From Mycoplasma anserisalpingitidis (GTDB lineage Bacteria; Bacillota_I; Bacilli_A; Mycoplasmatales; Metamycoplasmataceae): a DNA stretch of 64,000 nucleotides. Of the stretch, positions 47,824 to 57,889 are shown piece after piece; within the stretch, counting starts at the first letter, position 1, and every line of letters starts with the position of its first letter. The stretch spans positions 372,001 to 436,000 of the forward strand of contig NZ_CP042295.1 of NCBI RefSeq assembly GCF_007859615.1, written 5' to 3'. Under the pieces are notes generated by a model. The model did no database searches and was not told the origin of the DNA. It was given only the letters and a program-made list of their open reading frames with translations. The position numbers and the translations under genes are program-made.

Positions 47824-48795
47824 CTATTTATTTTCATTTTGATATCTAAGCACTTCGGCATTACAATCAGCAATAAGCGCATCAATTTGGTCAAAACTTT
47901 CTAAAATACATCCTGAAGCGCGATCATGTCCGCCACCATTTCACTTACGAGCAACGACATTAACAAGTGGTCCATTTGATCTAAGTTCAACTCTAATTTT
48001 GCGATCTTCTTCTTCCGTGAATTGCACTCAAATAGGATAACCCTCAATATTTCCAATTGCATTAACTCTAATTGAAGATTGAGGAGTTTTGTTAAATGAT
48101 AAAGTTTCTTCAAGAGAGTTTTTGATATAAGCTACTTGTCCATTTACTTTAAGTGTTGAAACTAATCAAGAGTTAAATTGTATTTCATTTAATGAAGTTT
48201 TTGAGAGATTCGAGTGAATAAAATCACTTTCAAGTCCATTATCATATAACATTGCAACAAGTCTAAAAGTTCTTGCACTAGTTTTATCATACAAGAATCT
48301 ACCTGAGTCAGTATTAATTCCTAAATATAATAAGTTTGCAGCTCTTTTTGTCATTTTTCAGTTATTTACAAAAGCTAATTGAGCAATCATCTCATCAGCG
48401 GCAATATAACTAGAATCAACTCATTTAGAATTTTTATCAAGATCATCTTCATTAGGGTGATGATCAATTCTAAGTGTTTCCGCAAAAATATTTTTGTCTA
48501 AAACTTCTCTGCATTCAATTCTTTCTTTAAAATTTGCATCAACTATAACCCCAAGTGATTTAGCAAGTATTTCATCTGAAGGAATTTCATCATGCACTAA
48601 ATTAAGAAATGCAAAATTTCCCTTAGTATCACCAATTGCGTAAATTTTCTTATTTGGATAATTAGTTTGCAAAAGTTCTTTAAGACCAAATTGACTTCCT
48701 AAACAGTCACCATCAGGTCTGATGTGATGAAAAATAACGATTGAGTCATATTTTTCTAATAATTCTGTAGCAATTTTTTCATTTCCTATTAACAT
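47824..48795 (-). CDS. DHH-family phosphoesterase (NrnA-like), copy 1
   Basis: This 323-residue protein has DHH motifs HHIRPDGDCLGSQFG (about residue 23), GVIVDANFKERIE and RIDHHPNE, and a C-terminal DHHA1 domain with RSNGPLVNVVA and NGGGHDRASG. Such NrnA-like enzymes degrade nanoRNA and/or dephosphorylate pAp; some act on cyclic dinucleotide products. TGA gives Trp in SWLVSTL. It is third in the yigZ-pepA-nrnA series. A second copy lies 2 kb away on the other strand (50834-51799). Confidence 0.88.
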
Positions 48796-48803
48796 AATCT
48801 CTC

Positions 48804-50177
48804 CTAATTATTTAATTTTGCAAATTCTACTAATGTAGGAATTAAAACACCTTGAGGTTCACCCTTAATATCAGCTGTGAAAGCAACATCACAGTGAATA
48901 TATGGAACATCATTAGTAAATTCTTTTAAGAACATTGCTGCACTATTTGAGTCAGATTTTGAACTTGAAGAGTAGTTGTTTAAATCAGCAACTTTTGATT
49001 CTTTATTTGATTTGTGGAAGTCTTCATGAAGTGGCATTCTTCAAACTTTTTCATAGCTAGCATTTGCTGCTTGATTGAATAATTCTCATTTTTTGTCATC
49101 TGTTGATCAAATTCCTGTGTAAACTGAACCAAGTGCATAACTAAGTGAACCTGTTAATGTTGCAACATCAACTAATTGTGTTGCTTTAAGTTCGCTTGCA
49201 CCATAATAAAGACCATCAGCAAGAACTAAACGTCCTTCAGCATCTGTGTCTGTAACTTCAACCCATTTTCCACTCATTGATTCATAAATATTTTCAGGAA
49301 GTGAAGCGTCATTAGCTAATCTATTGTCTGTTATCATCATAACCGCTGAAGCATTAACTTTTAGTTTTAATTGAGCCATGGCTTTAACTGCATATGCAAC
49401 AATTACTGAACCAGACATATCAAATTTCATACCACCCATGTGATATCCTTTAGTGTTTACTCCTCCGGTATCAAAAGTAATTCCTTTTCCTACATAAACA
49501 TTGTGTTCTTTAGATTCAGGGTTGTTTTTGTATTCAATAACAACAACTCTAGGTTCATGAGTACTTCCTTTATTTACCGAAAGTAGTAAACCCATATTTA
49601 ATTCTCTAATTTGAGCTTTGGTTAGTACTCTAACTTTAAGATTTTCAATATTTTTAAAATCATCAGCAATTTTTTCTGCTAAAACTTCAGAATTCAAGAA
49701 GTTTTCAGGCATAATTTGAAGATTTCTACAGTCATTAACCGCTTGTGAGATAACAGTAACGTCATTTATCAATTCTTTGTATTGACTAAAGTTTTCTACA
49801 ACAACATTAATGCTAAATTCTTTTTCTTCTTCAACTTTTTCAGATTTTTTATTTCTTTTGAATAATTTTGCTTCATTAAAATTAAAATCTGAAATCAATA
49901 ATCTAATTAAGTTTTGTTCGCTTAAGTCATTTTTAACAAAACTTTTTAGATCAATATCAATATTTGAATCTACAGCAAAAATTTTAGAAATTTGCTTTTT
50001 AAGTTCAAAGTAGTTATATTTTTGTTCTTCAAAATATAAATATGCTTTATTAGTTGATTTATCAATAAGAAAACTTCCATTTTCTTTTTTAACAAATTTA
50101 GGTGCATTTTGTTCCAAAACCGCACTAACTAATAAATTTTCTGAGTTAAATTTATCTATAAAATTTAATTTTTTCAT
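48804..50177 (-). CDS. pepA: leucyl aminopeptidase (M17 family)
   Basis: This 457-residue cytosolic aminopeptidase has two-metal site motifs GKGITFDTGGVNTKG (about residue 232), MKFDMSGSVIVAYA and VTDTDAEGRLVLADGLYYG. TGA codons give Trp (GIWSTDDKKW). It releases N-terminal amino acids from peptides imported by oligopeptide permeases. It begins 2 nt after yigZ and ends 8 nt before the DHH gene. Confidence 0.95.
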
Positions 50178-50178
50178 T

Positions 50179-50550
50179 TTATTTTTCCTTCTCGTTTAAG
50201 TATTCATCTATAGCACATTGTGAAGCTTGTCGGTAAGCTCTAATTAAACCACCAGCACCGAGTTTAATTCCACCAAAATAACGAATAACAACAACCAATA
50301 CATTTTCTACATTTTTTAGTCTGATTAAATCTAAAATCGGACGTCCAGCTGTGTGTTTTGGTTCACCATCGTCATCATACCCTGCTTCTTCAACGTTATT
50401 TTCATTAATAAAAAGATATGCACTGCAGACATGTCTAGCTTTTTTATATTCTAATTTTATTTGTTTAACAATTTCAGAAGCCTCTTTTTTGGATTTAATT
50501 TTATATGCTTTAGAATAAAATGTCGACTTTTTAATAATAATTTCATTCAT
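50179..50550 (-). CDS. YigZ/IMPACT (UPF0029) family protein
   Basis: This 123-residue protein has the UPF0029 core: KKSTFYSKAYKI, ARHVCSAYLF, DDDGEPKHTAGRPILDLI, and VVVIRYFGGIKLGAGGLIRAYRQA. The family's usual C-terminal DUF1949 domain (making about 200 residues) is missing, leaving only the N-terminal domain. IMPACT proteins are linked to translation regulation in eukaryotes; the bacterial role is unclear. It is first in the pepA operon. Confidence 0.9.
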   Translation of the reverse strand: MNEIIIKKSTFYSKAYKIKSKKEASEIVKQIKLEYKKARHVCSAYLFINENNVEEAGYDDDGEPKHTAGRPILDLIRLKNVENVLVVVIRYFGGIKLGAGGLIRAYRQASQCAIDEYLNEKEK

Positions 50551-50618
50551 TTATATTATGATTATATTACAATTATTTTTAAATTAAAAGTATAATTAAT
50601 TAAGTTAACGGAGGAAGT

Positions 50619-50795
50619 TTGATATTATCAATTTTAGGTTTTTTATTTATATTGTTATTAGTGGTATTAGTACTAAAATTTATTCTTAAGTTGACTTTTG
50701 TTATTATTGGGATAACAGTCATAGTTTTAGTTGTATTAGGAATACTAGGTATTGTTGGTATGGCTTTAAATGGTATTGGAGCATTCCTGTTCTAA
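50619..50795 (+). CDS. 58-residue hydrophobic membrane protein, TTG start
   Basis: A strong GGAGG (50609-50615 region) lies 5-6 nt before TTG 50619, and TATAAT (50591-50596) lies upstream. The product MILSILGFLFILLLVVLVLK-FILKLTFVIIGITVIVLVV-LGIL... is almost entirely hydrophobic, enough for two helices. There is no Trp and no recognised family. It is divergent from yigZ and 38 nt upstream of the second DHH gene, so it may lead that transcript. It would be missed by an ATG-only or 60-residue cutoff. Confidence 0.65.
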   Translation: MILSILGFLFILLLVVLVLKFILKLTFVIIGITVIVLVVLGILGIVGMALNGIGAFLF

Positions 50796-50833
50796 ACTTA
50801 AATCAACAAATTAAAATAATATAGGAGATAAAA

Positions 50834-51799
50834 ATGATTATAGGAAATTCTAAAGTAGCGATTGACGCAATTAAAAAATATGATTCAATTATAATTTTTC
50901 ATCACATTAGACCTGATGGTGACTGTTTGGGAAGCCAAGCTGGATTAGCTGAATTAATTAGAACTAATTTTCCAGAAAAAAAAGTTTATACAGTTGGAAA
51001 TAGTATGCACACTTTTGACTTTATGGAATATGAGTTTGCAGATTTTGACAAAATTGACTTCAACAACTCTTTAGCAGTAGTTGTAGATGCTTCAAGCGGT
51101 GACAGAATTGAATGTGCTGAACTTTTATATGAAAACAGAACAACTGCTAAATTAAGAATCGATCACCATCCAAATGATGCTGATATCAAATATGATTATA
51201 ACTGAATAGATGAACATTATGTGGCTGCAGCTGAAATGATCGCTCAAATTGCTAAAGATGGTAATTTTAAGGTTACTAATAAAGCTGCTGGACATATTTA
51301 TTTAGGAATTAATACTGACTCAGGAAGATTTTTATATCCTGATACATCAGCAAGAACACATGAATTAGTAGCATTTTTAATGAGAGAAGGAAATTTCCAT
51401 CCACAAAAAATTCATGCTGAATTGGGTAAACGTTCATTAAAAGATATTCAATTTATTGGTGCTATTTTAAGTGGTTTTGAGAAAAAAGGAAGAGTATTAT
51501 ATTACAAAATAACAACTGAAATTATGAATAAATTCAACATGAATTCTTTAGAAGCAGCTATTTATGTAAATGAATTAGCTAACATTGAAGATAACAGATG
51601 TTGAGCATTCTTTATTCAGTTAGAGGATGGAAAAGTTCGTGGTAGATTGCGTTCAAATGGACCGCTTGTTAATGTTGTAGCTCGTGAATTTAATGGTGGT
51701 GGACATGATAATGCTGCTGGTATAACTTTAGATTCATGAGATCAAGTTGATTTAGTTTTAGACAAATTGAATCAAGCTATTGTTGAATTTGAAAAATAA
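50834..51799 (+). CDS. DHH-family phosphoesterase (NrnA-like), copy 2
   Basis: This 321-residue paralogue of the gene at 47824-48795 has the same blocks: HHIRPDGDCLGSQAG, VVVDASSGDRIE, RIDHHPND, YLGINTDSGRFLYPDTSARTHELV (in part YLGINTDSGRFLY) and NGGGHDNAAG. All DHH and DHHA1 metal and substrate motifs are intact, so both copies look functional. The ATG follows AGGAG. Presence of two NrnA-like genes suggests divided roles (nanoRNA versus pAp or c-di-AMP products), but sequence does not say which. Confidence 0.9.
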
Positions 51800-51800
51800 T

Positions 51801-51830
51801 AAAAATATAAGCTTTAAGGCTTATATTTTT
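51801..51830. terminator. bidirectional terminator between the DHH gene and metK
   Basis: AAATATAAGC / GCTTATATTT (51803-51812 with 51819-51828), 6-nt loop, with T-runs on the plus side and A-rich (T on minus) on the other. It overlaps the metK stop codon. Confidence 0.85.
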
Positions 51831-52983
51831 ATTTTCTGTGATTTTTGTTGTAATTCAACTCAATGTATTTTTCGATCTCTTCAACCATATTTAATTTTTC
51901 TCATGTAAATGATTCTTCATTTCTTCCGAAATGCCCAAAACAAGCTGTTTTAGCATAAATAGGTTTTTTAAGATCAAGTTTTTCAATTATTCCTCTTGGA
52001 GTTAAATCAAATAAATCATCAACCATCTTTTGAATAAATTTAATTGGATATTTATGTGTTTTAAACGTATTAATTGCTATTGAAATTGGTCTAGCTTTAC
52101 CTATTGCATAAGCTATTTGAATTTCAATTTTTGAACATACACCGGCCGCAACAAGATTTTTACAAATTCATCTTGCAGCATAGGCGGCTGAACGATCTAC
52201 CTTAGTGGCATCTTTACCACTGAAAGCTCCACCACCATGATGCGCATATCCACCATAAGTATCAACAATAATCTTTCTTCCAGTTAAACCAGTATCACCA
52301 ATCGGACCACCGATTACAAATTTACCTGTTGTATTAATTAAAATTCTATTAGCTTTATCAAAACCATATTCATTTAATACAACATTAATGATGTTTTCGA
52401 TTATAAATGTATTAAATTCTTCTTTATTATAGTCTTCAGCATGTTGAATAGACATTAAAACAGTATCGATTTTTACATTTTCAAAGTCTGTATAATCAAC
52501 AGTTACTTGACTTTTCATGTCAGATTTAGCTCATTTAAATTTACCATTAACTCTAAGTTCATCGGCTTTTTGAACTAATTTATGAGCTAAAGTAATTGCT
52601 AGGGGCATATAATCTTTAGTTTCGTTTGTAGCAAAACCAAACATTATACCTTGATCTCCAGCTCCTAGATTATCATTTTTCTTAACTACTCCCTGTGCAA
52701 TGTCAGGACTTTGTTTTTTAATATCTGTAAAGAAATTAGTGTCATATGAATAATATCCTAAATTCTTTAATACATTCTTTGCTATTTCGACAACATCAAT
52801 TTTTGCTTGTGATTCAACTTCACCAGCAATCATAACATTTTTTCCACTAGCCATTGTTTCAATAGCCACCCTTGAATTTGGGTCTAATTTTAAGTATTCA
52901 TCAAGAATTGAGTCAGAAATTTGGTCACAAACTTTATCTGGATGACCTTTTCCAACGGATTCAGATGTAAAAAGTTTTTTCAT
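51829..52983 (-). CDS. metK: S-adenosylmethionine synthetase
   Basis: This 384-residue enzyme makes SAM from methionine and [24 protein letters not shown] (in part [11 protein letters not shown]), [12 protein letters not shown] (about residue 112), [16 protein letters not shown] and [16 protein letters not shown] are the standard blocks. TGA gives Trp in FKWAKSD. GGGAGG lies 5 nt before the ATG. It has its own promoter (53120-53125) and a structured 130-nt leader, so it is probably regulated separately from the upstream era operon. Confidence 0.97.
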
Positions 52984-53113
52984 TTATCCTCCCTTTTAAT
53001 TAGCACAGGAGTTAACTCAAGCATGTTGGTTTTTACCCTAACTATCCACCTTGCTTCACGTAGGTTGGCAATGGTCACAGCCGTCAAGCTACCATACTCT
53101 ATATGCTAATTGG
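52984..53113 (-). ncRNA. structured leader RNA upstream of metK (putative SAM-responsive element)
   Basis: The minus-strand leader folds into a multibranch structure. P1: ATTAGCA (53104-53110) with TGCTAAT (52999-53005), extended by GAGT with ACTC. P2: ATGGT...ACCAT around AGC-loop-GCT. P3: CCA-A-CCT with AGGTGG. P4: GTTAGG with ACCAAC. The P3 core AACC...GGTG and the three-arm junction on a long P1 recall the S-box (SAM-I/IV) plan, but the S-box kink-turn sequences are not obvious. CTCC at 53008-53011 (plus ggag) is complementary to the metK Shine-Dalgarno GGAG. The fold was made by eye; the class is unassigned. Confidence 0.65.
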
Positions 53114-53119
53114 ATTTAT

Positions 53120-53125
53120 ATTATA
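53120..53125 (-). promoter_or_regulatory. metK -10 box
   Basis: On the minus strand TATAAT lies 9 nt before the first base of P1 of the leader RNA, so transcription would begin almost exactly at the structured element. It lies 23 nt past the era stop codon. Confidence 0.65.
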
Positions 53126-53147
53126 TATTAATATAGTTTTAAATTCG

Positions 53148-54035
53148 CTAATACCCAAATCTTTTTAATTCATTTTCATTATCTACTCATTTTTTAGATA
53201 CTTTAACTTTTAGTCTTAAAACAACTGGTTCACCTAAAAGATTTTTTATTTTTTCTCTTGCTATTGTTCCAATTTGTTTAATCTTAGAAGCTCCAGCACC
53301 TATAACCATGCCTTTTTGAGAATCTTTTTTAACATAAATATTTGCATCAATTTCAATAGGAGATGTGTATTCATTAAATTCAGTTATTTCAACTGCTATC
53401 GAATGTGGTAATTCTTCATAGAGATTGTTGATAGCTGCTTCACGAATAATTTCTTGAGCTATAAAACGAATACTTTTATCTGTTATAAAATCGTCATCAT
53501 AATAAACAACATCTTCATAAGCGAATTTTTTAATTGCATCGATTACTCCATTAATAGATCTTTGATCATTAACTGAGCAGCTAATAATTTCGGAGAAATT
53601 GTACTTTTGTAACTCTTCGATTTTTTCAGTCAATTTTTCAGGTTGACCTTTAATTTTGTCAATTTTAGAAATTACAGCAACTTTATTTTTAACATTTTTA
53701 AGATTTTCTAAAATTATCGAATCACCTTTACCGATTTTTTCATCAGCTGGGCTCAAAAATAAAATAACATCTGCTTCAGGAATTGAGTCAAACGCATTTT
53801 TATTTAAATGTTCACCCAATTTATTTTCAGGTTTATGAATACCGGGAGTATCAACAAAAACGATTTGAGTTTCATCATCAGTTAAAACACCAGTAATTTG
53901 ATCTCTGGTAGTTTGAGGGGTGTCAGTAACAATTGATAATTCATATGAAAGTATTTTGTTCATTAGCGAACTTTTTCCAACATTAGGGCGCCCAACGATG
54001 GAAACAAAACAAACTTCTTTTTTCATTGGTTCCAT
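53148..54035 (-). CDS. era: GTPase Era
   Basis: This 295-residue ribosome-assembly GTPase has G1 GRPNVGKSSLMN (about residue 14), G3 DTPGIHKPENK, G4 SKID and a C-terminal KH RNA-binding domain with GMVIGAGASKIKQIG. It binds the 3' end of 16S rRNA. Trp after SKK uses TGA. It overlaps nothing but starts 2 nt after cdd, completing ybeY-cdd-era. Confidence 0.96.
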
Positions 54036-54037
54036 AA

Positions 54038-54436
54038 TTATTTAAATAAATCTCCTGAACGAACTGCGAATGGTACAATTTCAGACACTTTATTTATTCT
54101 TACTTTTTTACCATCATAAGAATATTGGTACACTAACGAATCATCACTCATAAATTCACTTATTACTTGTCTGCATCCGGCACATGGACTAATAACATCA
54201 TCATTTAAATAAGAAATAATATGAATTTCCCTAAAATTACCAACTTTAGCTCCTCTAGCTACTGAACCAAATAATGCTGATCTTTCAGCGCATAAACCAG
54301 AAGGATATGCAGCATTCTCAACATTAACGCCAGGATATTCATTTCCTAATTCATCAATAGCAATAGCTGCTACAGCAAATTTAGAATATGGGCAATAAGA
54401 TTTTTTTAACAACTCTTGTAAATCAGTTAATTTCAT
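54038..54436 (-). CDS. cdd: cytidine deaminase
   Basis: This 132-residue zinc enzyme converts (deoxy)cytidine to (deoxy)uridine. The catalytic Glu and first zinc Cys are in NAAYPSGLCAERSALF, and the other two Cys in SPCAGCRQVISEF. KSYCPYSKFAVAAI begins the conserved N-terminal block. Its products feed the pyrimidine phosphorylase encoded in the deo operon. It is between ybeY and era with 1- and 2-nt gaps. Confidence 0.96.
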   Translation of the reverse strand: MKLTDLQELLKKSYCPYSKFAVAAIAIDELGNEYPGVNVENAAYPSGLCAERSALFGSVARGAKVGNFREIHIISYLNDDVISPCAGCRQVISEFMSDDSLVYQYSYDGKKVRINKVSEIVPFAVRSGDLFK

Positions 54437-54437
54437 T

Positions 54438-54905
54438 TTAATCCTCTCTTGTGATATTTAATGGGTTAAAGATTTCATCTACGATTCTATTCATTTCAAT
54501 TCTTTCATTTTCTTCTTCATGATCATACCCCATTAAATGCACTAATCCATGTGTAAATAAATAACAGAATTCTCTTTTAACACTATGATTAAATTCATTT
54601 GCTTGAGCAATTACTTTTTCATAACTTACGACTAATTCACCTAAATGAACAAACGGTAAAGTATCATATAATCCATCATTTCCAAAATCAAATGAAAGAA
54701 TATCAGTAGCATAATCCTTACCTCTATATTCTTTGTTTAATTTTTGAATTTCTTCATTATTAACTATAGTTAAATCAACATTAATATGTTTTTCAATATT
54801 GAAATATTTAGCTAAATTTAAAATTATTTGAATTAATTCTTTTTTAAATTCAATCTTAAATTCAGTTTGATTATCAATGCTGAGTTCAATATCACTTTTT
54901 TTCAT
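54438..54905 (-). CDS. ybeY: endoribonuclease YbeY
   Basis: This 155-residue metalloprotein has the zinc motif THGLVHLMGYDHE (HxxxHxxxxDH), and NKEYRGKDYATDILSFDF precedes it. YbeY takes part in 16S rRNA 3'-end maturation, often together with Era, encoded two genes on. TATAAT (54913-54918, minus) ends 7 nt before the ATG, so the mRNA may be leaderless. Confidence 0.95.
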   Translation of the reverse strand: MKKSDIELSIDNQTEFKIEFKKELIQIILNLAKYFNIEKHINVDLTIVNNEEIQKLNKEYRGKDYATDILSFDFGNDGLYDTLPFVHLGELVVSYEKVIAQANEFNHSVKREFCYLFTHGLVHLMGYDHEEENERIEMNRIVDEIFNPLNITRED

Positions 54906-54912
54906 ATTTTAT

Positions 54913-54918
54913 ATTATA
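54913..54918 (-). promoter_or_regulatory. ybeY -10 box, predicted leaderless
   Basis: On the minus strand TATAAT overlaps the last bases before the stop codon of the preceding gene and ends 7 nt before the ybeY ATG. Confidence 0.5.
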
Positions 54919-55287
54919 TTAGAATTTGAGCATTCACTGATAAAACTTCATTGTTTCGACTGGAATTTTTACTAAAGCATTATTACTAATTAAATTTAAT
55001 TTTTCAAAATTAGAATTAAAGAATATTTCGAATGAATTTTCATCAATTTTAACAAGTGTTATATCAACAGCAGTTTTATCATTTTTTAGAACTAAAAAAG
55101 CAGAATAATTGATATTTTCTTCTAAATCTTTAGTGTAATTTATATAGTATTTTGAATCAAACTCACTTATGTAAAAACTTTGATAATGTTTAATATCAAC
55201 ATTAAAAAATAAATAAAATCCAAAAAATAATAAAACCAAAAGAATAGTGATTAGAAAATAAATTTTAAATGAGGTTCAATTTTTCAA
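54919..55287 (-). CDS. small membrane-anchored partner of the C39 ABC transporter
   Basis: This 122-residue protein has one N-terminal helix (about residues 10-30) and an extracytoplasmic domain of about 90 residues with no family I recognise. I place the start at TTG 55287, 6 nt after AAGGG; it gives MKNWTSFKIYFLITILLVLL. It overlaps the transporter gene by 23 nt. The layout (one helix plus outer domain) recalls HlyD-type accessory factors or immunity proteins, but it is far shorter than the former. Trp in FYQWMLKF is TGA. Confidence 0.55.
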
Positions 55288-57280
55288 TATTTACCCTTTG
55301 TGAATCATTAAATAAATAATTTTGATTATGACTTATTTCAATAAAAATACAACTATTAAATTCTTCTTTGATAATTTCTTTTATATAGTTAGTTATTTTA
55401 ATATCCATATTCTCAAAAAATTCATCAAAAACTATAACATCTGGGTTAAATGTAAATAGTTTGATTACTGATAAAATTCTTTTTTGACCTGTCGAAAGAT
55501 TCGTAGCATTATTTAAAATTAATTTAGAGTAGTCTAAATCGTAAAATTTTAATATTGAATTAAAGTCATATTTTTTAAATCTTTTTAGTACTTTTGGTTC
55601 ATAATGTTTCTGGTTAAATAGATATTCTTTAACAGTTAGATTAGCAAAATATTCCTCATTTGTAAGTAAATAAACTTTTGAAGCTATATTATCTATTTGT
55701 TCGATATTTGTATTATTAATTAAAACTTGACCACTTTCTGAACTAACAAGATTACAAATTAGTTTACAAAGTAAACTTTTACCTGAACCATTTTTACCAA
55801 TTATTATTACATTTTTATCAATTAATAAATTATGTATTTTAAGTTTGTTCTTACCCATAAATTTAACTGTAATATCTCTTATTAAAATTCTGTTTATTTT
55901 CTGATTTAAATAATTTTTACTTACTTTGTTATTGTCTAACACTTCACTAAAGACACCAAATTTGAATAAACTATTTTTATAATCAATATAATCACTTAAA
56001 ATTACACAAGTACTTTTTATAGGGTTAAAAATGAAATTTGAACATGTTATAAAAAAGATTAGTTCATTTAAGTTCACTTTATTATTTCATAATTGAATAA
56101 CACCAATTAAAATTAATAAAAGCGGAAAAACAATATTTAAATATTCCGATAAATCCAAGATATGATTATTTGAATCATTTATTTTATTTTGACTTTTAAT
56201 AAGTTTATCAATACTTTGACTTTCCTTAGTTAACATAAAATTTTTAAATTCATCTGTAGAACTATTTCTCAATAAGTTAGCAAGATCATCTTGTAAAGTT
56301 GCTTCAGAAATTAAAATTTCATTAAAATTAGCTTTATTTTTATATTGATAAACATAAATAATTATTGAAATAACTAGGTAGACAAAAGCAAAAATTAAAA
56401 TGCTAATTAGAAGTATATTATTTATAAAAAATAAAAATATACTTAAAAATAGGATAGAAATAACGTTAATAAATATTTCTGCAAAGAATTGTTGTTCAAA
56501 TTTCAATATTGTTATATAAGAGTTAATTTTGTCGTTTATTTCTTGGCTAGAATATTTAAATTTAATATTTTTGTCATTAAAAAATAAATACTTTCAAACT
56601 TGGCTGCGCTTCTGTTTAAATTTTTCAAGAATTGCTCTATTGAGTAAATTAAAACTAATTCTTTTAATTAAAAATGAGATGAAAACCAGTCAGCTGTACA
56701 GTAAAAAAATTAAACATAAATTCACTAAATCATAGTTTTGTGTAAATTCTGAGATAAAAACTTTACTTAAAAATGGAATTATAAAAATCACTAGCGTTGA
56801 AATAACTCTAAAAAATAAATAAGTTAAATTTATGTTGTAAACAAATTCTTTTTTATTTAAAATATTACTTTTTACATTATTTTTTATAGGATAAAAATTA
56901 AGTACTAATCCTAAAAATTTATTTTTAAATTCACTTTCTTTTACCTTTACATTACCTTTAATTGGGTCAAAATAGTAAACTAAATTACTCTTAATTTTCT
57001 TAAGAATTACCATATGTTGAATTTCTCCATCGCTAATAATTATAGAAAGAGGTAATTCATCTTTATTTATAGATTTAAGTTGATCAAAATTGCAATTAAA
57101 CACTTCAAAAGCAATATTAGCAAAACGTGCAACTCTTTCAAGTTCGCTTAAAGTAATCCCGCTTTGTGAATAATGAACCATGTTTTTTAGTTTAATTAAA
57201 TCAAGTTTCTTCCTAAAAAATTTTTTGTAAAAATATTCTAAGTTAACTAAGGCACAGTCTTTAGGGTCTATTTGTTTCAT
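55265..57280 (-). CDS. peptidase-containing ABC transporter (C39 peptidase + TMD + NBD)
   Basis: One continuous frame of 671 residues appears only with TGA as Trp. Residues 1-130 are a C39 Cys protease domain: MKQIDPKDC (Gln3 oxyanion, Cys9), His89 in GEIQHMVIL and Asp105 in YYFDPIKG, close to the usual spacing. Membrane segments follow to about residue 415. The NBD has Walker A GKNGSGKS (495-502), signature LSTGQ (595-599), and Walker B VIVFDE (615-620). Such proteins cut double-glycine leaders and export the peptide. No leader peptide gene is visible nearby. ATG follows GGTGAG. Confidence 0.88.
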
Positions 57281-57351
57281 CTCACCAATATATGTTATAA
57301 TAATAAAACTGTTAGAAAAAGTGTACTAAAAAGGTAAAATAAGGGGAAAAT

Positions 57352-57789
57352 ATGAAAAAAATTGTTGCACTTGCTAGTGATCATGCCGGCTTTGAACTTA
57401 AAGAAGGTCTTAAAAAATATGTTCAAAGTTTAGGTTATGATACAATTGATTTAGGACCTGATAATGATAAAAATCCAGTATCATATGCTGAAAAAGGAAA
57501 AGAATTAGCTGAATATGTTGACAGTAGAAAACCAGATTTTGGAATTGCCGTTTGTGGAACTGGATTAGGAATTTCATATGCGTTAAACCGTCATTTACAC
57601 ATTAGAGCAGCTAGAGTTGTAAGTAAAGAAGATGCAAAATTAGCAAAATTACATAATAATGCTAATGTGTTATGTTTTGGTGGTCGTCAAGTAAAACTAA
57701 AAGATGCTGAAGCTATGGTGGATGAATTTATTAACACTGAATTTGAGGGTGGAAGACATCAATCAAGAATTGATGAATTAGATAACTAA
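57352..57789 (+). CDS. rpiB: ribose-5-phosphate isomerase B
   Basis: This 145-residue RpiB/LacAB enzyme interconverts ribose-5- and ribulose-5-phosphate. VALASDHAGFELKEGL (with Asp and His), FGIAVCGTGLGISYALNR (catalytic Cys) and NNANVLCFGGRQV are standard. Upstream AAGGGGA gives good initiation. It links pentose phosphate from nucleoside salvage to central metabolism. Confidence 0.95.
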   Translation: MKKIVALASDHAGFELKEGLKKYVQSLGYDTIDLGPDNDKNPVSYAEKGKELAEYVDSRKPDFGIAVCGTGLGISYALNRHLHIRAARVVSKEDAKLAKLHNNANVLCFGGRQVKLKDAEAMVDEFINTEFEGGRHQSRIDELDN

Positions 57790-57811
57790 TTGGCTTCGGT
57801 CAATTTTTTTG
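57788..57811 (+). terminator. rpiB terminator with UUCG loop
   Basis: AATTGGC-TTCG-GTCAATT (57788-57805, one G-U pair), followed by a run of T. The stem begins inside the stop codon. Confidence 0.88.
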
Positions 57812-57889
57812 TACTTTTTTTCTTTTTTAGTACATCTTTATTATTTATGACATCTACTAGTGAACATAAATTAAATTTAATGAGGAAAT

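Noticed and set aside
52921-53109. Plus-strand 62-residue frame across the metK leader
   Set aside because: It is antisense to metK and its leader; lacks a ribosome-binding site. The structured RNA on the minus strand explains this region better.
55265-57280. Three separate genes (peptidase, membrane protein, ATPase)
   Set aside because: The breaks between them are TGA codons in a single frame; read as Trp they make one 671-residue protein.
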